This document shows, piece after piece, positions 8,341 to 16,982 of a DNA stretch of 64,000 bases. Origin of the DNA: Herbaspirillum sp. meg3 (GTDB lineage Bacteria > Pseudomonadota > Gammaproteobacteria > Burkholderiales > Burkholderiaceae_D); contig NZ_CP022736.1 of NCBI RefSeq assembly GCF_002257565.1, positions 434,001 to 498,000 of the forward strand, written 5' to 3'. The notes under the pieces are model-generated. The model did no database searches and had not been told where the DNA came from. It was given only the letters and a program-made list of their open reading frames with translations. A program made the translations under genes and the position numbers. Numbering within the stretch: position 1 is the first letter of the stretch; the number at the start of each line of letters is the position of its first letter.

Positions 8341-9813
8341 ATGAATCGTCGTACCGTCTTTGTTCGCAATACGCTTGCCATCATGCTGGCCGCTATCGTC
8401 GGCGGCAGTTACGTGTACTTCCGCGGCGCCGATATTCCTGGCGCACAAGCTGCCAATATGCCGGTGCAAGCCGCTGCGCCGTTGGCTGCGGCAACGTCCT
8501 CACTGGCGACGCCGACTGACTTCTCTGCCATTGTTGAGCGTGCCGGCCCGGCCGTGGTGAACATCAGCGTCACCGGCAAGGCGAAGCCCAGTGCGGATCA
8601 GGCGTCTGCTGACGTTGATCCCAATGATCCATTCTCTGAATTCTTCAAGCGTTTCGGACCGCAATTCCAGCAGCCACGCGGCCCGCAAATCATGCGCGGC
8701 TTGGGTTCCGGCTTCATCATCAATTCGGATGGCCTGATCTTGACCAATGCTCACGTGGTCGATGGTGCGCAGGAAGTAACGGTCAAGTTGACTGACCGTC
8801 GCGAGTTCAAGGCCAAGGTATTGGGCGTGGACAAGCAGAGCGACATCGCCGTGATCCGCATTGCGGCCAAGGATTTACCGACAGTGCAGATCGGCAATCC
8901 CGCATTGATGAAAGTCGGCGAGCCGGTGCTGGCGATCGGTTCGCCTTATGGCTTCGACAATACTGCAACGGCGGGTATCGTCAGCGCTAAATCGCGCAGC
9001 CTGCCGGACGACAACTACGTGCCGTTCATCCAGACTGACGTCGCGGTCAATCCTGGCAACTCGGGTGGGCCGCTGTTCAATCTGAAGGGGCAGGTGGTTG
9101 GTATCAACTCGCAAATCTATAGTCAGACCGGCGGCTATCAAGGCTTGTCGTTCTCGATCCCTATCGATGTGGCGATGAAGGTGGAGCAACAACTGGTTCA
9201 GCACGGCAAGGTGACGCGCGGCCGTCTCGGCGTGTCGGTGCAGGAAGTGAATCAGGCGCTGGCAGAGTCTTTCGGGCTGAAGAAATCCGAAGGCGCATTG
9301 GTGAGTTCGGTTGAGAAGGGCAGTCCCGCCGAGAAAGCGGGCGTACAACCGGGTGACGTGATTCTGCGCTTCAATAATCAACCTATCGATCATTCGGTCG
9401 ACTTGCCGACGCTCGTCGCTGATACGGCGCCAGGCACGACCCAAAAGATGGATGTCATGCGTAACGGTTCGATTAAATCGCTGAATGTCGTCGTGGGCGA
9501 GATGAAGGTGGCGAAGGATGCCGGTGGAAAAAATGGCGCCGAGCAGCAAGGCCGTCTGGGTCTGGCAGTGCGTCCGCTGGACAAGGACGAGCAACAGCAG
9601 ATCGGCGTGCATGGCGGGCTGGTAGTGGAAGACGTCAACGGTCCGGCGGCGATTGCCGGTATCCAGAGCGGCGACGTGATTCTGTCGCTTAACGGCAATG
9701 CGGTGACCAGCGTCGAGCAGTTGCGCAGTCTGGTGAGCAAGGCCGGCAAGAGCGTCGCCTTGCTGGTGGAACGCGGCGACGACAAGATCTTTGTGCCGGT
9801 GTATCTGAACTAA
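8341..9813 (+). CDS. Periplasmic Do/DegP-type serine endoprotease
   Basis: Envelope quality-control protease of the HtrA family. The 490 residues begin with an uncleaved or cleavable membrane anchor (about 8-27). The trypsin-like domain has catalytic His138 (NAHVV), Asp168 (SDIAV) and Ser241 (GNSGGP). Two PDZ domains follow (about 283-370 and 395-485), making it a two-PDZ DegP/DegQ/MucD type. A good AAGGAG precedes the start. It lies 100 bases after the sensor kinase, a common arrangement in beta-proteobacteria, where the protease may be controlled by the upstream two-component pair. A strong terminator lies after the gene. Confidence 0.93.
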   Translation: MNRRTVFVRNTLAIMLAAIVGGSYVYFRGADIPGAQAANMPVQAAAPLAAATSSLATPTDFSAIVERAGPAVVNISVTGKAKPSADQASADVDPNDPFSEFFKRFGPQFQQPRGPQIMRGLGSGFIINSDGLILTNAHVVDGAQEVTVKLTDRREFKAKVLGVDKQSDIAVIRIAAKDLPTVQIGNPALMKVGEPVLAIGSPYGFDNTATAGIVSAKSRSLPDDNYVPFIQTDVAVNPGNSGGPLFNLKGQVVGINSQIYSQTGGYQGLSFSIPIDVAMKVEQQLVQHGKVTRGRLGVSVQEVNQALAESFGLKKSEGALVSSVEKGSPAEKAGVQPGDVILRFNNQPIDHSVDLPTLVADTAPGTTQKMDVMRNGSIKSLNVVVGEMKVAKDAGGKNGAEQQGRLGLAVRPLDKDEQQQIGVHGGLVVEDVNGPAAIAGIQSGDVILSLNGNAVTSVEQLRSLVSKAGKSVALLVERGDDKIFVPVYLN

Positions 9814-9835
9814 GTGTTAAGCGGTGTTTCTCGTG

Positions 9836-9913
9836 GTGTCGTAGGTAAGTGCAGCAAGCAAGTGTAGTAAGCAGGTGTAGTAAGCAGGTGCAGTAAATAA
9901 GTGAAGTGGGCAG
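9836..9913 (+). repeat. 13-bp tandem repeat array
   Basis: Five clear units of 13 bases (starting 9849, 9862, 9875, 9888, 9901) with the consensus GTGTAGTAAGCAG, plus a weaker unit at 9836. Units two and three are identical. The array sits between the protease stop and its terminator, so it is transcribed. Confidence 0.8.
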
Positions 9914-9916
9914 GAC

Positions 9917-9945
9917 GGCCGGACAGATGTTTTGTCCGGCCTTTT
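9917..9945 (+). terminator. Rho-independent terminator after the Do-type protease gene
   Basis: Perfect nine-base stem GGCCGGACA/TGTCCGGCC (arms 9917-9925 and 9933-9941) with a seven-base loop and four T on the plus strand. On the minus strand there is no T run, so it serves the plus-strand transcript. Confidence 0.85.
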
Positions 9946-9950
9946 ACGTC

Positions 9951-11750
9951 TTAGTCCCAGCGATGCTTGTCGCCGCTGGCGATGGCGTCTTTGTCGCTGG
10001 CGAACATGGCTTCCAGTTCTTCGCGCGCCTGCACCGCCATTGATACCAGCTGCTGCTGATCTTTGTAGTGCGGATACAGCTTGTTAAGCGTTTCGATATT
10101 GTGGGCGCGGAACTTCATGGCCGCGCGATGCGCGCGGTAGGCGCCGAAGTCGAGCTGGCGCAGCACCTGTCGTCCCATCTGCAAGGCGCTTTCAAAAGTC
10201 TCGCGTTCCAGTACGGTGACGCCGCGATCCATCAGGTCGTAAAGGTGCGTGACGTTGCGCGCGCGTGCGGCGATTTTCAGATGCGGAAAAGCGCGTTGCA
10301 CCGCTTCCACCAGTTTCAGGCTGGCGGGCGCATCGTCGATGGCGATCAGAAGCAGTCTTGCTTTGTCGGCGCCGGCAGTGCGCAGCAGGTCGATGCGTGT
10401 CGCGTCGCCGTAGAACACTTTGAAGCCAAACTTGCGCAGCGATTCGATCTGGTCGGGATCATGATCAAGAATCGTCAGGCCAATACCGTTGGCGTGCAAC
10501 AGGCGACCGACGATCTGGCCGAAGCGACCGAAACCGGCGATGATGACCGGATTGTCCTGCGGTTCGATTTCGTCCTCGGCGCGTTTTCCTTTGGCCAGCA
10601 GACGCGGCAGCAGCACGCGGTCATGCAGCAAAAGCAGCAAGGGCGTGATCACCATCGACAGCGCCACGACTACCACCAGAATCGATGAAATGCGCGGCGT
10701 GAGTACTTGCGCCGTGGCGGCAGCGCCAAACACCACAAAAGCGAATTCGCCGCCCTGCGATAACAGGAAGGAAAAAAACACCTGTTGATCGCGTGGGATG
10801 CGGAAGGCTTTCGCCAGGCCAAACAGCACCGCAATCTTGATGACGAGGAAGCCCGCAACGAGACCGAGGATCAGCCAAGGCTGTTCCAGAAAAATGCCGA
10901 AGTCGACCGACATGCCGACGGCGATGAAGAACAAGCCGAGCAGCAGACCCTTGAATGGCTCCAGATCGCTTTCGAGTGCGTGGCGATATTCCGAATCGGC
11001 CAGCAGTACGCCGGCGAGGAAAGTGCCGAGCGCCATCGACATACCGACCGACTGCATCAGCAGACAGGTAGCGATCACCAGCAACAGCGCAAAGGCGGTG
11101 AAGATCTCGCGCATGTCGGTCTTGGCGATGATGCGCAGAATCGGGCGGATAAGGAAGCGCCCGCCGAAGATCAGCAGCGCGATCACGGCGACGACTTGTC
11201 CGGTGTGAAGCCAGCCTTGTCCACTACCTTGCGCAACGGCCACGCCGAGTAGCGGCACCGCTGCCATCATCGGGATCGCGGCGATATCCTGGAACAGCAG
11301 AATTGCAAAGCCCGCCGAGCCCGCCGGTGTGGCGGTCAGCTTGCGTTCACCCAGTGTCGCCAGCGCAATTGCGGTGGATGACAGGGACATGCCGAGCGCA
11401 CCGATCAGCGCCACGCGCCAGTCGATGCCGCAGGCCAGCGCCGCGCCGAACAGCGCCAGGCTGACCAGCGTGACTTGCGCGCCGCCCCAGCCGAAGATGC
11501 GCTGACGCAGTGACCACAGGCGTTTCGGATCGAGCTCCAGTCCGATCAGGAACAGCAGCAGCACCACGCCGAATTCGGAAAAGTGCAGAATGTCTTCGAC
11601 CTCGCTGATCAGGCCCAGACCCCAGGGGCCGATGGCGATGCCGGCGAGCAGGTAGCCGAGCACGGCGCCCAGCCCCAACTTCTTGGCTATCGGTACGGCG
11701 ATGACCGCCGCCAGCAGGTAGATCAGCGGATTGAGCAGTTGTTGTTCCAT
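9951..11750 (-). CDS. kefC: CPA2 monovalent cation:proton antiporter, KefB/KefC type
   Basis: Inner-membrane potassium efflux protein. The first 380 residues or so form the CPA2 antiporter core with about a dozen hydrophobic helices. Motifs include LLGYLLAGIAIGPWGLGLI near the start, FLIGLELDPKRLW, and LSLSSTAIALATL. A cytoplasmic RCK/TrkA-N domain follows at about 400-520, with the nucleotide motif IAGFGRFGQIVGRLL and the acidic ILDHDPDQ strand end. The length of 599 is typical. A KefF-like oxidoreductase gene lies 43 bases upstream in the same direction, the order seen in E. coli kefFC, which supports glutathione-adduct-gated K+ efflux. Gating by glutathione adducts is inferred from family. 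Confidence 0.88.
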   Translation of the reverse strand: MEQQLLNPLIYLLAAVIAVPIAKKLGLGAVLGYLLAGIAIGPWGLGLISEVEDILHFSEFGVVLLLFLIGLELDPKRLWSLRQRIFGWGGAQVTLVSLALFGAALACGIDWRVALIGALGMSLSSTAIALATLGERKLTATPAGSAGFAILLFQDIAAIPMMAAVPLLGVAVAQGSGQGWLHTGQVVAVIALLIFGGRFLIRPILRIIAKTDMREIFTAFALLLVIATCLLMQSVGMSMALGTFLAGVLLADSEYRHALESDLEPFKGLLLGLFFIAVGMSVDFGIFLEQPWLILGLVAGFLVIKIAVLFGLAKAFRIPRDQQVFFSFLLSQGGEFAFVVFGAAATAQVLTPRISSILVVVVALSMVITPLLLLLHDRVLLPRLLAKGKRAEDEIEPQDNPVIIAGFGRFGQIVGRLLHANGIGLTILDHDPDQIESLRKFGFKVFYGDATRIDLLRTAGADKARLLLIAIDDAPASLKLVEAVQRAFPHLKIAARARNVTHLYDLMDRGVTVLERETFESALQMGRQVLRQLDFGAYRAHRAAMKFRAHNIETLNKLYPHYKDQQQLVSMAVQAREELEAMFASDKDAIASGDKHRWD

Positions 11751-11793
11751 GGTGTCGTCGTATCGTTGATCATGATCGGTAGTCTTATCGTGC

Positions 11794-12354
11794 TTATTTT
11801 GACGCTTCGCTGGCAGGCCAGTCTGGATAACTGTCCAGCTGGGCGCGGTAATTGGCGGCGTGCATGATCAGCGCTTCCTTGCTCAGATGATGTGCGCCAT
11901 GCAGGATGTTCGGTGTCTGCCAGCGCATACCGCACAAGCGCGCGGTTTGCTGATAAGGCGGCAGAAAATCGCTGAACGGATGGCCGTGGCGACCGCCGGC
12001 CTGGTAAGCGTCGGCGTCGCCACCGGTGGTCGCAACCAGCCAGAAGTCTTTGCCATGCAGAGCATCGCCGCCGGGACCGAAAGCCCATCCGCGTTGCAGC
12101 ACCAGATCGATCCATTCTTTCTGCAGCGCGGGCATGCTGTACCAGTGAATCGGATGATGCAGCACGACCAGATCGGCCTCGTGTAATTGCGCTTGTTCGT
12201 ACTCCACATCGATATGGAAATCGGGATAGCACTCATACAAATCATGGACGCGCACCTGCGGCAGACTGCGGGCTGCCTCAATCATGGTGCGGTTGGTGTA
12301 GGAATGTTCACCACCGGGGTGCGCGTAGAGTATAAGAATGCGTGAAGTGGTCAT
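11794..12354 (-). CDS. kefF: KefF-like NAD(P)H oxidoreductase, ancillary to potassium efflux
   Basis: Flavodoxin-fold FMN oxidoreductase of the KefF/YheR/MdaB group, which binds the cytoplasmic face of KefB/C antiporters and reduces quinones. The 186 residues show the family's ILYAHPGGEHSYTNR phosphate-binding start, VVLHHPIHWYSMPALQKEW near 65-83, and GWAFGPGGDALHGKDF. Upstream of and codirectional with the antiporter gene. Start at the ATG at 12354, which places the flavin-binding strand at the very N-terminus as in homologues. Confidence 0.88.
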   Translation of the reverse strand: MTTSRILILYAHPGGEHSYTNRTMIEAARSLPQVRVHDLYECYPDFHIDVEYEQAQLHEADLVVLHHPIHWYSMPALQKEWIDLVLQRGWAFGPGGDALHGKDFWLVATTGGDADAYQAGGRHGHPFSDFLPPYQQTARLCGMRWQTPNILHGAHHLSKEALIMHAANYRAQLDSYPDWPASEASK

Positions 12355-12620
12355 GTAGGAGCATGCCTGAAGATGAAAGAAGTCAGGAGAGATTGGAACA
12401 TATATTGCTCATCTGCTGTCTGGATTAATAAGTACAGCACGACTGCAACACGACTGCGACAGCGAGGGCCGCAAAACACAGCGCCGCTCGCTGCATAACG
12501 GGGGTATCAGGAAGATGAAGCCAGATGCCCAAAACAAATCAATACGCTTATACTTTGGCAATCCTGTTCGCGGGCGTTGCACCTGGTTACCGCCATTGAT
12601 TTCAACATTACATAACCGCC

Positions 12621-13661
12621 ATGTCCGATATTAGCGATTCCGAAGCCAATCAATCCAGTTCCCCGCCACCGCCACGCCAAGGCCAGGCTCAGCCTGGTGT
12701 TGATTCCACGTCTCAGGCCGCGCCTCAGGCGGGCTCGCAAGCTTCTCCGCAGCAGCCTCAGTCGTCGCAACCGCCGCATTACCCATCATTTTCGCCACCG
12801 CCTCTGGAAACACCCTGGGCGCAAACCTGGAAGCTGCTGGCCGCGCGTTTCAAAGCAATGTCGGACAAGGCTGGTCGCCGCATTATGCAGCGCACACTCA
12901 AGATCGGCATCTCGGCGCGCATCTTCCACCCGGAAACCGGCGCCAAGGGCTTGCGCGGCAAGACCCTGCAATATCTTGAAGAGTCCATCGCACAATGGGT
13001 GATGTCGCGTGATGTGCTGGTGTTCATGATCCCCACCGTCAATACCAACGGCCTAGTCCATCCCAGCAATATTCGTTTGCGCGACTACGCCAAGCATCTG
13101 GATGGCCTGGTGCTGCAAGGCGGTGCCGACGTCTCGCCGCAAAGCTATGCGCAGGCAGCGACCAAGCCGGAATGGAACGGTGACCGCGTGCGCGACATGT
13201 ACGAACTTGAGCTGTTGCACGAATTTATCGAGGCCGGCAAGCCGGTGCTCGGCATCTGCCGTGGTTGCCAACTGATCAATGTTGCCTTCGGCGGCACGCT
13301 GTATCAGGACATCGCCACGGATGTGCCGACCGCAATTGCGCATGTCAACGATTTGTACGACAGCAATTATCATGAGCTGAGCTTTCCGGCAGGATCGACG
13401 CTGGCGTCGCTGGTGAATACACAGAGCGCCGTGGTGAATTCGATCCACCATCAGGCAGTCAAGGATCTGGGGCGCGATCTGTCGGTGGAAGCGGTTTCCG
13501 GCAATGACAACATTGTCGAGGCGATTCGCTACCGCAAGGCGCCGTTTGTCATGGGTTTGCAATGGCATCCTGAGTTCCATCGCGCCGGCGGCCCCGAATT
13601 GCTCGATTGCATGCCTATTCTCGACAGCTTTTTACGGACGGCGCGTGAAACACGCTTCTGA
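12621..13661 (+). CDS. Class I glutamine amidotransferase, PuuD-like gamma-glutamyl-GABA hydrolase family
   Basis: Peptidase C26-type hydrolase; relatives cleave gamma-glutamyl-GABA in putrescine breakdown. The amidotransferase core spans about residues 90-346. It has the nucleophile Cys213 in GICRGCQ, and the downstream HHQAV and QWHPEF blocks supply the catalytic His-Glu pair. The first 75 residues are an unusual Pro/Gln/Ser-rich leader, absent from E. coli PuuD, so the mature protein is about 90 residues longer than usual. A later start would trim this, but no better ATG with a ribosome site is evident. No other putrescine genes are nearby, so the substrate is open. Confidence 0.85.
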   Translation: MSDISDSEANQSSSPPPPRQGQAQPGVDSTSQAAPQAGSQASPQQPQSSQPPHYPSFSPPPLETPWAQTWKLLAARFKAMSDKAGRRIMQRTLKIGISARIFHPETGAKGLRGKTLQYLEESIAQWVMSRDVLVFMIPTVNTNGLVHPSNIRLRDYAKHLDGLVLQGGADVSPQSYAQAATKPEWNGDRVRDMYELELLHEFIEAGKPVLGICRGCQLINVAFGGTLYQDIATDVPTAIAHVNDLYDSNYHELSFPAGSTLASLVNTQSAVVNSIHHQAVKDLGRDLSVEAVSGNDNIVEAIRYRKAPFVMGLQWHPEFHRAGGPELLDCMPILDSFLRTARETRF

Positions 13662-13936
13662 CGTTGATAATGTTGATGGAATTGAATGTTTTTGCCGCTT
13701 GAGAAACTTATATAGAGAGAAGCTATCAAAGAGCCTGCATTGCTGAGTTTTTACCAGTGTTGCGCATAAAATCGCAAACCGGGCAGTGTGCAATGTCGTC
13801 AAACCGGCGAGTTGTCCCTGACGCGATGCTCAGGATCACGCTTCATTGATGGTCGATTGTTGGATACGAGACCGTCGAAGCGGCCATCTGCAAGGTTTTG
13901 CCCTACTTGAGCATTTAATAAAAGGAGAATTTCCCC
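13662..13936. other. Intergenic region before the DUF883 operon
   Basis: No gene seen. The end carries the ribosome site AAAGGAGAA of the next gene; the promoter of the DUF883 operon should lie within it. Confidence 0.4.
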
Positions 13937-14242
13937 ATGACAAAATCCGCCTACAAAACAGTGAGAAACGATATGAAAACTCTGGTCAAAGATGCGCAAG
14001 AATTATTCCGTGAAGCGGCAACTGCCACCGGCGATAAAGCCGATGAGCTGCGCAGCAAAGGCTTGACCATGCTGGAAGCTGCTGTAGAGGCCGCCCAGAA
14101 TGCGCAGGCCGTCGCTATCGAAAAGGGCAAGGAAGTTGCCGCCCGCACCGATGACTACGTCCATGAAAATCCATGGCGTGCCGTAGCGATCTCCGCCGGT
14201 GTGGGTTTGCTGGTCGGCCTGGTCATCGGTCGCAGCAAATAA
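13937..14242 (+). CDS. DUF883 (ElaB/YqjD-like) membrane protein
   Basis: A 101-residue protein of the ElaB/YqjD family: a mostly helical, Ala/Glu/Lys-rich N-terminal part (about 10-75), then HENPWRAVAISAGVGLLVGL, the conserved C-terminal membrane anchor, ending in Arg-Ser-Lys. E. coli members bind ribosomes at the inner membrane in stationary phase. Good AAAGGAG before the ATG. First gene of a three-gene operon that mirrors E. coli yqjD-yqjE-yqjK. Confidence 0.88.
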   Translation: MTKSAYKTVRNDMKTLVKDAQELFREAATATGDKADELRSKGLTMLEAAVEAAQNAQAVAIEKGKEVAARTDDYVHENPWRAVAISAGVGLLVGLVIGRSK

Positions 14243-14265
14243 GCGCGGCGCGCACCGGAACTGAC

Positions 14266-14658
14266 ATGGATCACAAACAAGAGCACGCTGCGCCGGCCAA
14301 TCCCGGATTGACGGCCGGACTGCTGGGTATCGCCAGGAATCTTCTGGGTCTGATTATCAACCGCATCGAACTGGCTTCTCTGGAGCTGTCCGAAATCGGC
14401 GGCAATCTGATCAGGTTCCTGACGCTATTTACGCTCGCAGCGATCGCATTGTGGTTCGCGGTCGCGTTCTGGACGGCGTTGGTGGTCTACCTTGCGTGGG
14501 ATTCGTGGGGCTGGAAGGTGCTCATCGCGTTCGGCGTTTTCTTCACCGTCGTGACGGCCGCCATCATCGGTTATGCGTACACCATTTTGCGTCAGGGTAA
14601 GTTGTCCTTGCCTGCAACAATGGCGGAGCTGCGCAAAGATCGCGACGCGTTGCTATAA
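14266..14658 (+). CDS. Phage-holin-superfamily III / YqjE-like membrane protein
   Basis: 130 residues with two long membrane helices (about 45-75 and 80-108) and a short charged C-terminus ELRKDRDALL, as in YqjE (DUF1469). The reading frame is open further upstream to 14173, but that part overlaps the DUF883 gene in another frame and is not conserved-looking; the ATG at 14266 is 23 bases past the previous stop. Despite the holin-family name nothing here suggests lysis. The function of the family is unknown. Confidence 0.82.
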   Translation: MDHKQEHAAPANPGLTAGLLGIARNLLGLIINRIELASLELSEIGGNLIRFLTLFTLAAIALWFAVAFWTALVVYLAWDSWGWKVLIAFGVFFTVVTAAIIGYAYTILRQGKLSLPATMAELRKDRDALL

Positions 14659-14667
14659 GGGGAAATC

Positions 14668-15084
14668 ATGGCGCAAAACGACTGGAAACCCGATGTCCCC
14701 CTGGAAGAGCGCAAACGCAGATTGCTTGCTGAAGGTGCGCTGTTCCGTATTGGTATCCTGGAGGGGCGCAGTCACGTACGCGCCAATCTGAATGCCGAGT
14801 CGCTGGCCAAGGGGGCAATGAATCGCATCGTCGGCGCGGTGTCCTCGACATTCAGCGGTGCGTTTTCCGGCAAAGGAGGCGGCAATCTGCAATCGCTGTC
14901 GCCGTTGCTGATCGGAGGCATTTCGCTGCTGTCGAAGCGTTACCTGCGCAAGCCGTTGTTGTACGGTACCGTGATTAGCGCAGGTGCGGCGTTCGCTTAT
15001 TATCTGACGCGTCGGCAAGACAGGGCGCGCGGTCCGGAAACTCTCTCCGGCGATGAGGAAATTTCTACCCCGGATGGCGAATAA
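14668..15084 (+). CDS. Conserved hypothetical membrane protein, third gene of yqjDE-like operon
   Basis: 138 residues. An acidic/basic N-terminus (PLEERKRRLLAEGALFR) is followed by a Gly/Ser-rich middle and a hydrophobic stretch at about 98-115 that could span the membrane; the C-terminus is charged. It starts nine bases after the YqjE-like gene with AAGGGGAAA as ribosome site. Position corresponds to yqjK of E. coli but I cannot claim sequence homology. Function unknown. Confidence 0.7.
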   Translation: MAQNDWKPDVPLEERKRRLLAEGALFRIGILEGRSHVRANLNAESLAKGAMNRIVGAVSSTFSGAFSGKGGGNLQSLSPLLIGGISLLSKRYLRKPLLYGTVISAGAAFAYYLTRRQDRARGPETLSGDEEISTPDGE

Positions 15085-15199
15085 AAATTTCAACGCGAGA
15101 ATTCCAATCCGGACGTTCAAGTGCGCTGAATAACATGTCGCACGATGATGGCCGTCTGCGGTTGCTATCAATACTATAAAGAACAAGAAGGAAGCAAAT

Positions 15200-15856
15200 A
15201 TGCGTAAATTAACTATCGGTGCATTGGCCTTGGCTCTGGCTGCTGCAGGTTGTGCGGACATGTCGGCAACGCAGCGTGGCACCGCAACAGGAGCCGGTGT
15301 GGGTGCCGGTCTTGGCGGTATCCTCGGTGCAGCAACGGGAGGTGGCGGTGGCGGTCGTACTGCTGCAGGTGCTGCCATCGGTGCCGGCCTGGGCGCTGTG
15401 ATCGGCAACGTCTGGTCGACGCGCATGGAAAATCAGAAACGCGCCATGGAGCAAGCAACGCAAGGCACAGGCGTGCAAGTTACGCAGACACAGGACAATC
15501 GTCTCAAGCTGGAAATCCCTAGCGATATCTCTTTCAACACCGGTCGCGCCGATATCCAGCCAAACTTCCGTGCGGTGCTGGATAAGTTTGCTGCTACGTT
15601 GAACGAAAATCCTGCGACAAATGTGACCATCATCGGCCATACGGACAGTACCGGTAGCGATGCCATCAACAATCCGCTGTCGATGGAACGTGCAGCTCGC
15701 ACCCGTGATTACCTGACAGCGCGTGGTGTTTCGCCGGGACGTTTCAATATTGACGGCCGTGGTTCGCATGAGCCGCTGGTAGCGAATACCACGGAAGCGA
15801 ACCGTGCGCGTAATCGTCGTGTGGAAATTTTCGTCGCTGAGCCGCAACAACGTTGA
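15200..15856 (+). CDS. OmpA-family lipoprotein with glycine-zipper region (YiaD-like)
   Basis: Predicted outer-membrane lipoprotein that grips peptidoglycan. The N-terminal signal ends in AAAG-Cys18. Two Gly/Ala-rich glycine-zipper stretches follow (about 31-75). The OmpA C-terminal domain (about 105-215) has the peptidoglycan contact motif IIGHTDSTGSDAINNPLS and ends with the NRARNRRVEIFV signature. The 218-residue length fits the YiaD group. AAGGAAGCAAAT precedes the ATG. A strong hairpin terminator follows. Confidence 0.9.
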   Translation: MRKLTIGALALALAAAGCADMSATQRGTATGAGVGAGLGGILGAATGGGGGGRTAAGAAIGAGLGAVIGNVWSTRMENQKRAMEQATQGTGVQVTQTQDNRLKLEIPSDISFNTGRADIQPNFRAVLDKFAATLNENPATNVTIIGHTDSTGSDAINNPLSMERAARTRDYLTARGVSPGRFNIDGRGSHEPLVANTTEANRARNRRVEIFVAEPQQR

Positions 15857-15913
15857 TCTGGCTTGATGGCTGATTGAGTAGTCAAGACATTCAGCGATCA
15901 TTCCAGCCAATAA

Positions 15914-15938
15914 AAAAGCCCCGCAATGCGGGGCTTTT
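15914..15938 (+). terminator. Bidirectional terminator between OmpA-like and cytochrome genes
   Basis: Eleven-pair perfect stem AAAAGCCCCGC / GCGGGGCTTTT with a three-base loop. With A on the left and T on the right it can end both the plus-strand OmpA-like transcript and the convergent minus-strand cytochrome transcript. Confidence 0.9.
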
Positions 15939-16003
15939 CGTTATCAGCTCACAACGCCGGACATCAATGCGCTTTAATCGCGCAGGGCGAATGGAAATCG
16001 ATT

Positions 16004-16588
16004 TTATTTTTTTGGTTCTGCTGCAGGCGTTGCCGCGGCTGCGGCCGGTGCGACACCACCGGCAGCAGCAGCAGGGGCTGGAGTAGCGGGCTCTTTAAAC
16101 TGAGCACCAGACTGATTGGCCATATACACCACGGTACGGGCGATTTCGACATCATCCAGATCTGGGTTGCCGCCTTTAGCCGGCATGGCGTTGAGGCCGT
16201 TCAGCGCGTGCGACAGCAGCTTTTCGTAGCCTTCGCTGATGCGTGCTTTCCAGGCTGCCGGATCGCCGACCTTAGGTGCGCCTGCAATGCCGGCTGCATG
16301 GCAGGCTGCGCAGGTAGACTTGAAGACTTCTTCGCCGCTGAGTAGTTGTTTCGGCGCGCTGGCGTCGCGGAAGGTGAAGCCTTCGTCGGCAACCGGCTTG
16401 ATACGGGCGGCGACCATTTCAGGCGTCTGACTGGCTGAACCGGCGCCAGTTTTTTGAGCATTCGTTACATATTGCACCAAGAGTACGATGCAAATAATAG
16501 GAACCAGAAAACCGGCCAATACTGCGGCAATCAGTTGTTTTGGTGTTTTGATCGCGGATTCGTGGTGTTCTTGATGTGCGTCGCTCAT
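16004..16588 (-). CDS. Membrane-anchored c5-type cytochrome
   Basis: Electron carrier facing the periplasm, tethered by an uncleaved N-terminal helix (about 19-42). A single haem site CAACH (Cys93, Cys96, His97) is followed by Met135 in LNAMPAKGG as probable axial ligand; the AMPAKGG block is typical of cytochrome c5 (CycB-like). The C-terminal 35 residues are an Ala/Pro tail. The frame can open at 16645, but the ATG at 16588 is preceded by GAGGG and gives the His-rich cytosolic start MSDAHQEHHE. 194 residues. Confidence 0.88.
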   Translation of the reverse strand: MSDAHQEHHESAIKTPKQLIAAVLAGFLVPIICIVLLVQYVTNAQKTGAGSASQTPEMVAARIKPVADEGFTFRDASAPKQLLSGEEVFKSTCAACHAAGIAGAPKVGDPAAWKARISEGYEKLLSHALNGLNAMPAKGGNPDLDDVEIARTVVYMANQSGAQFKEPATPAPAAAAGGVAPAAAAATPAAEPKK

Positions 16589-16799
16589 ATTTCGTTCCCT
16601 CAGTGCAATATTCTTCGAAAGCGTTATCCTGATTTTGTGCTGCAAATCAGTGTCTATTACTGTTTAGAGAAGCGTTGTCTCGCCCAACCTTTGATTATAG
16701 ACACAATGTAATTCGTTGGGAACGGAAAATAGTTGCTATGCGTGGACGCGCCAAGGGAAAAACTGTATCCTTCATCCCTCTTCGACGTTCACGTCCGAC

Positions 16800-16875
16800 G
16801 CGGCTGTAGCTCAGTGGATAGAGTATTGGCCTCCGAAGCCAAGGGTCGTGGGTTCGATCCCCGCCAGCCGCGCCA
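16800..16875 (+). tRNA. tRNA-Arg (anticodon CCG)
   Basis: 76 bases with acceptor arms GCGGCTG and CAGCCGC at the two ends, a D arm from TAGCTCAGTGG, an anticodon arm TTGGC-CTCCGAA-GCCAA with anticodon CCG, a T arm with GGTTCGATCC, and an encoded CCA end. It marks the junction between core genome and the accessory stretch that follows; arginine tRNA genes are frequent integration sites, but I see no second copy of its 3' end in the window. Confidence 0.97.
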
Positions 16876-16904
16876 ACCAGTTGTCTTGCGATTCAAATAA
16901 TAGT

Positions 16905-16982
16905 GAAGCTGGAACCATAGTGTTGCCGTTACGGCAGGGCTATGCTTCCAAATCTATACGGCAAAACAACGCTTCCAGCTTT
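16905..16982 (+). repeat. Long imperfect hairpin (25-bp arms) next to tRNA-Arg
   Basis: Arms at 16905-16929 and 16958-16982 are inverted copies matching at 20 of 25 positions, with a 28-base centre. The outer AAGCTGGAA/TTCCAGCTT and inner TTGCCGT/ACGGCAA parts pair perfectly. It starts 30 bases past the tRNA. It could be a REP-like element, a remnant of a mobile element end or a processing structure. Confidence 0.6.

Noticed and set aside
14266..14658. Prophage holin
   Set aside because: The family name is holin-like, but the gene is in a yqjDE-like operon with no lysin or phage genes nearby.
16800..16875. tRNA-Arg as a proven integration site
   Set aside because: No repeat of the tRNA 3' end and no integrase gene is visible in the window.
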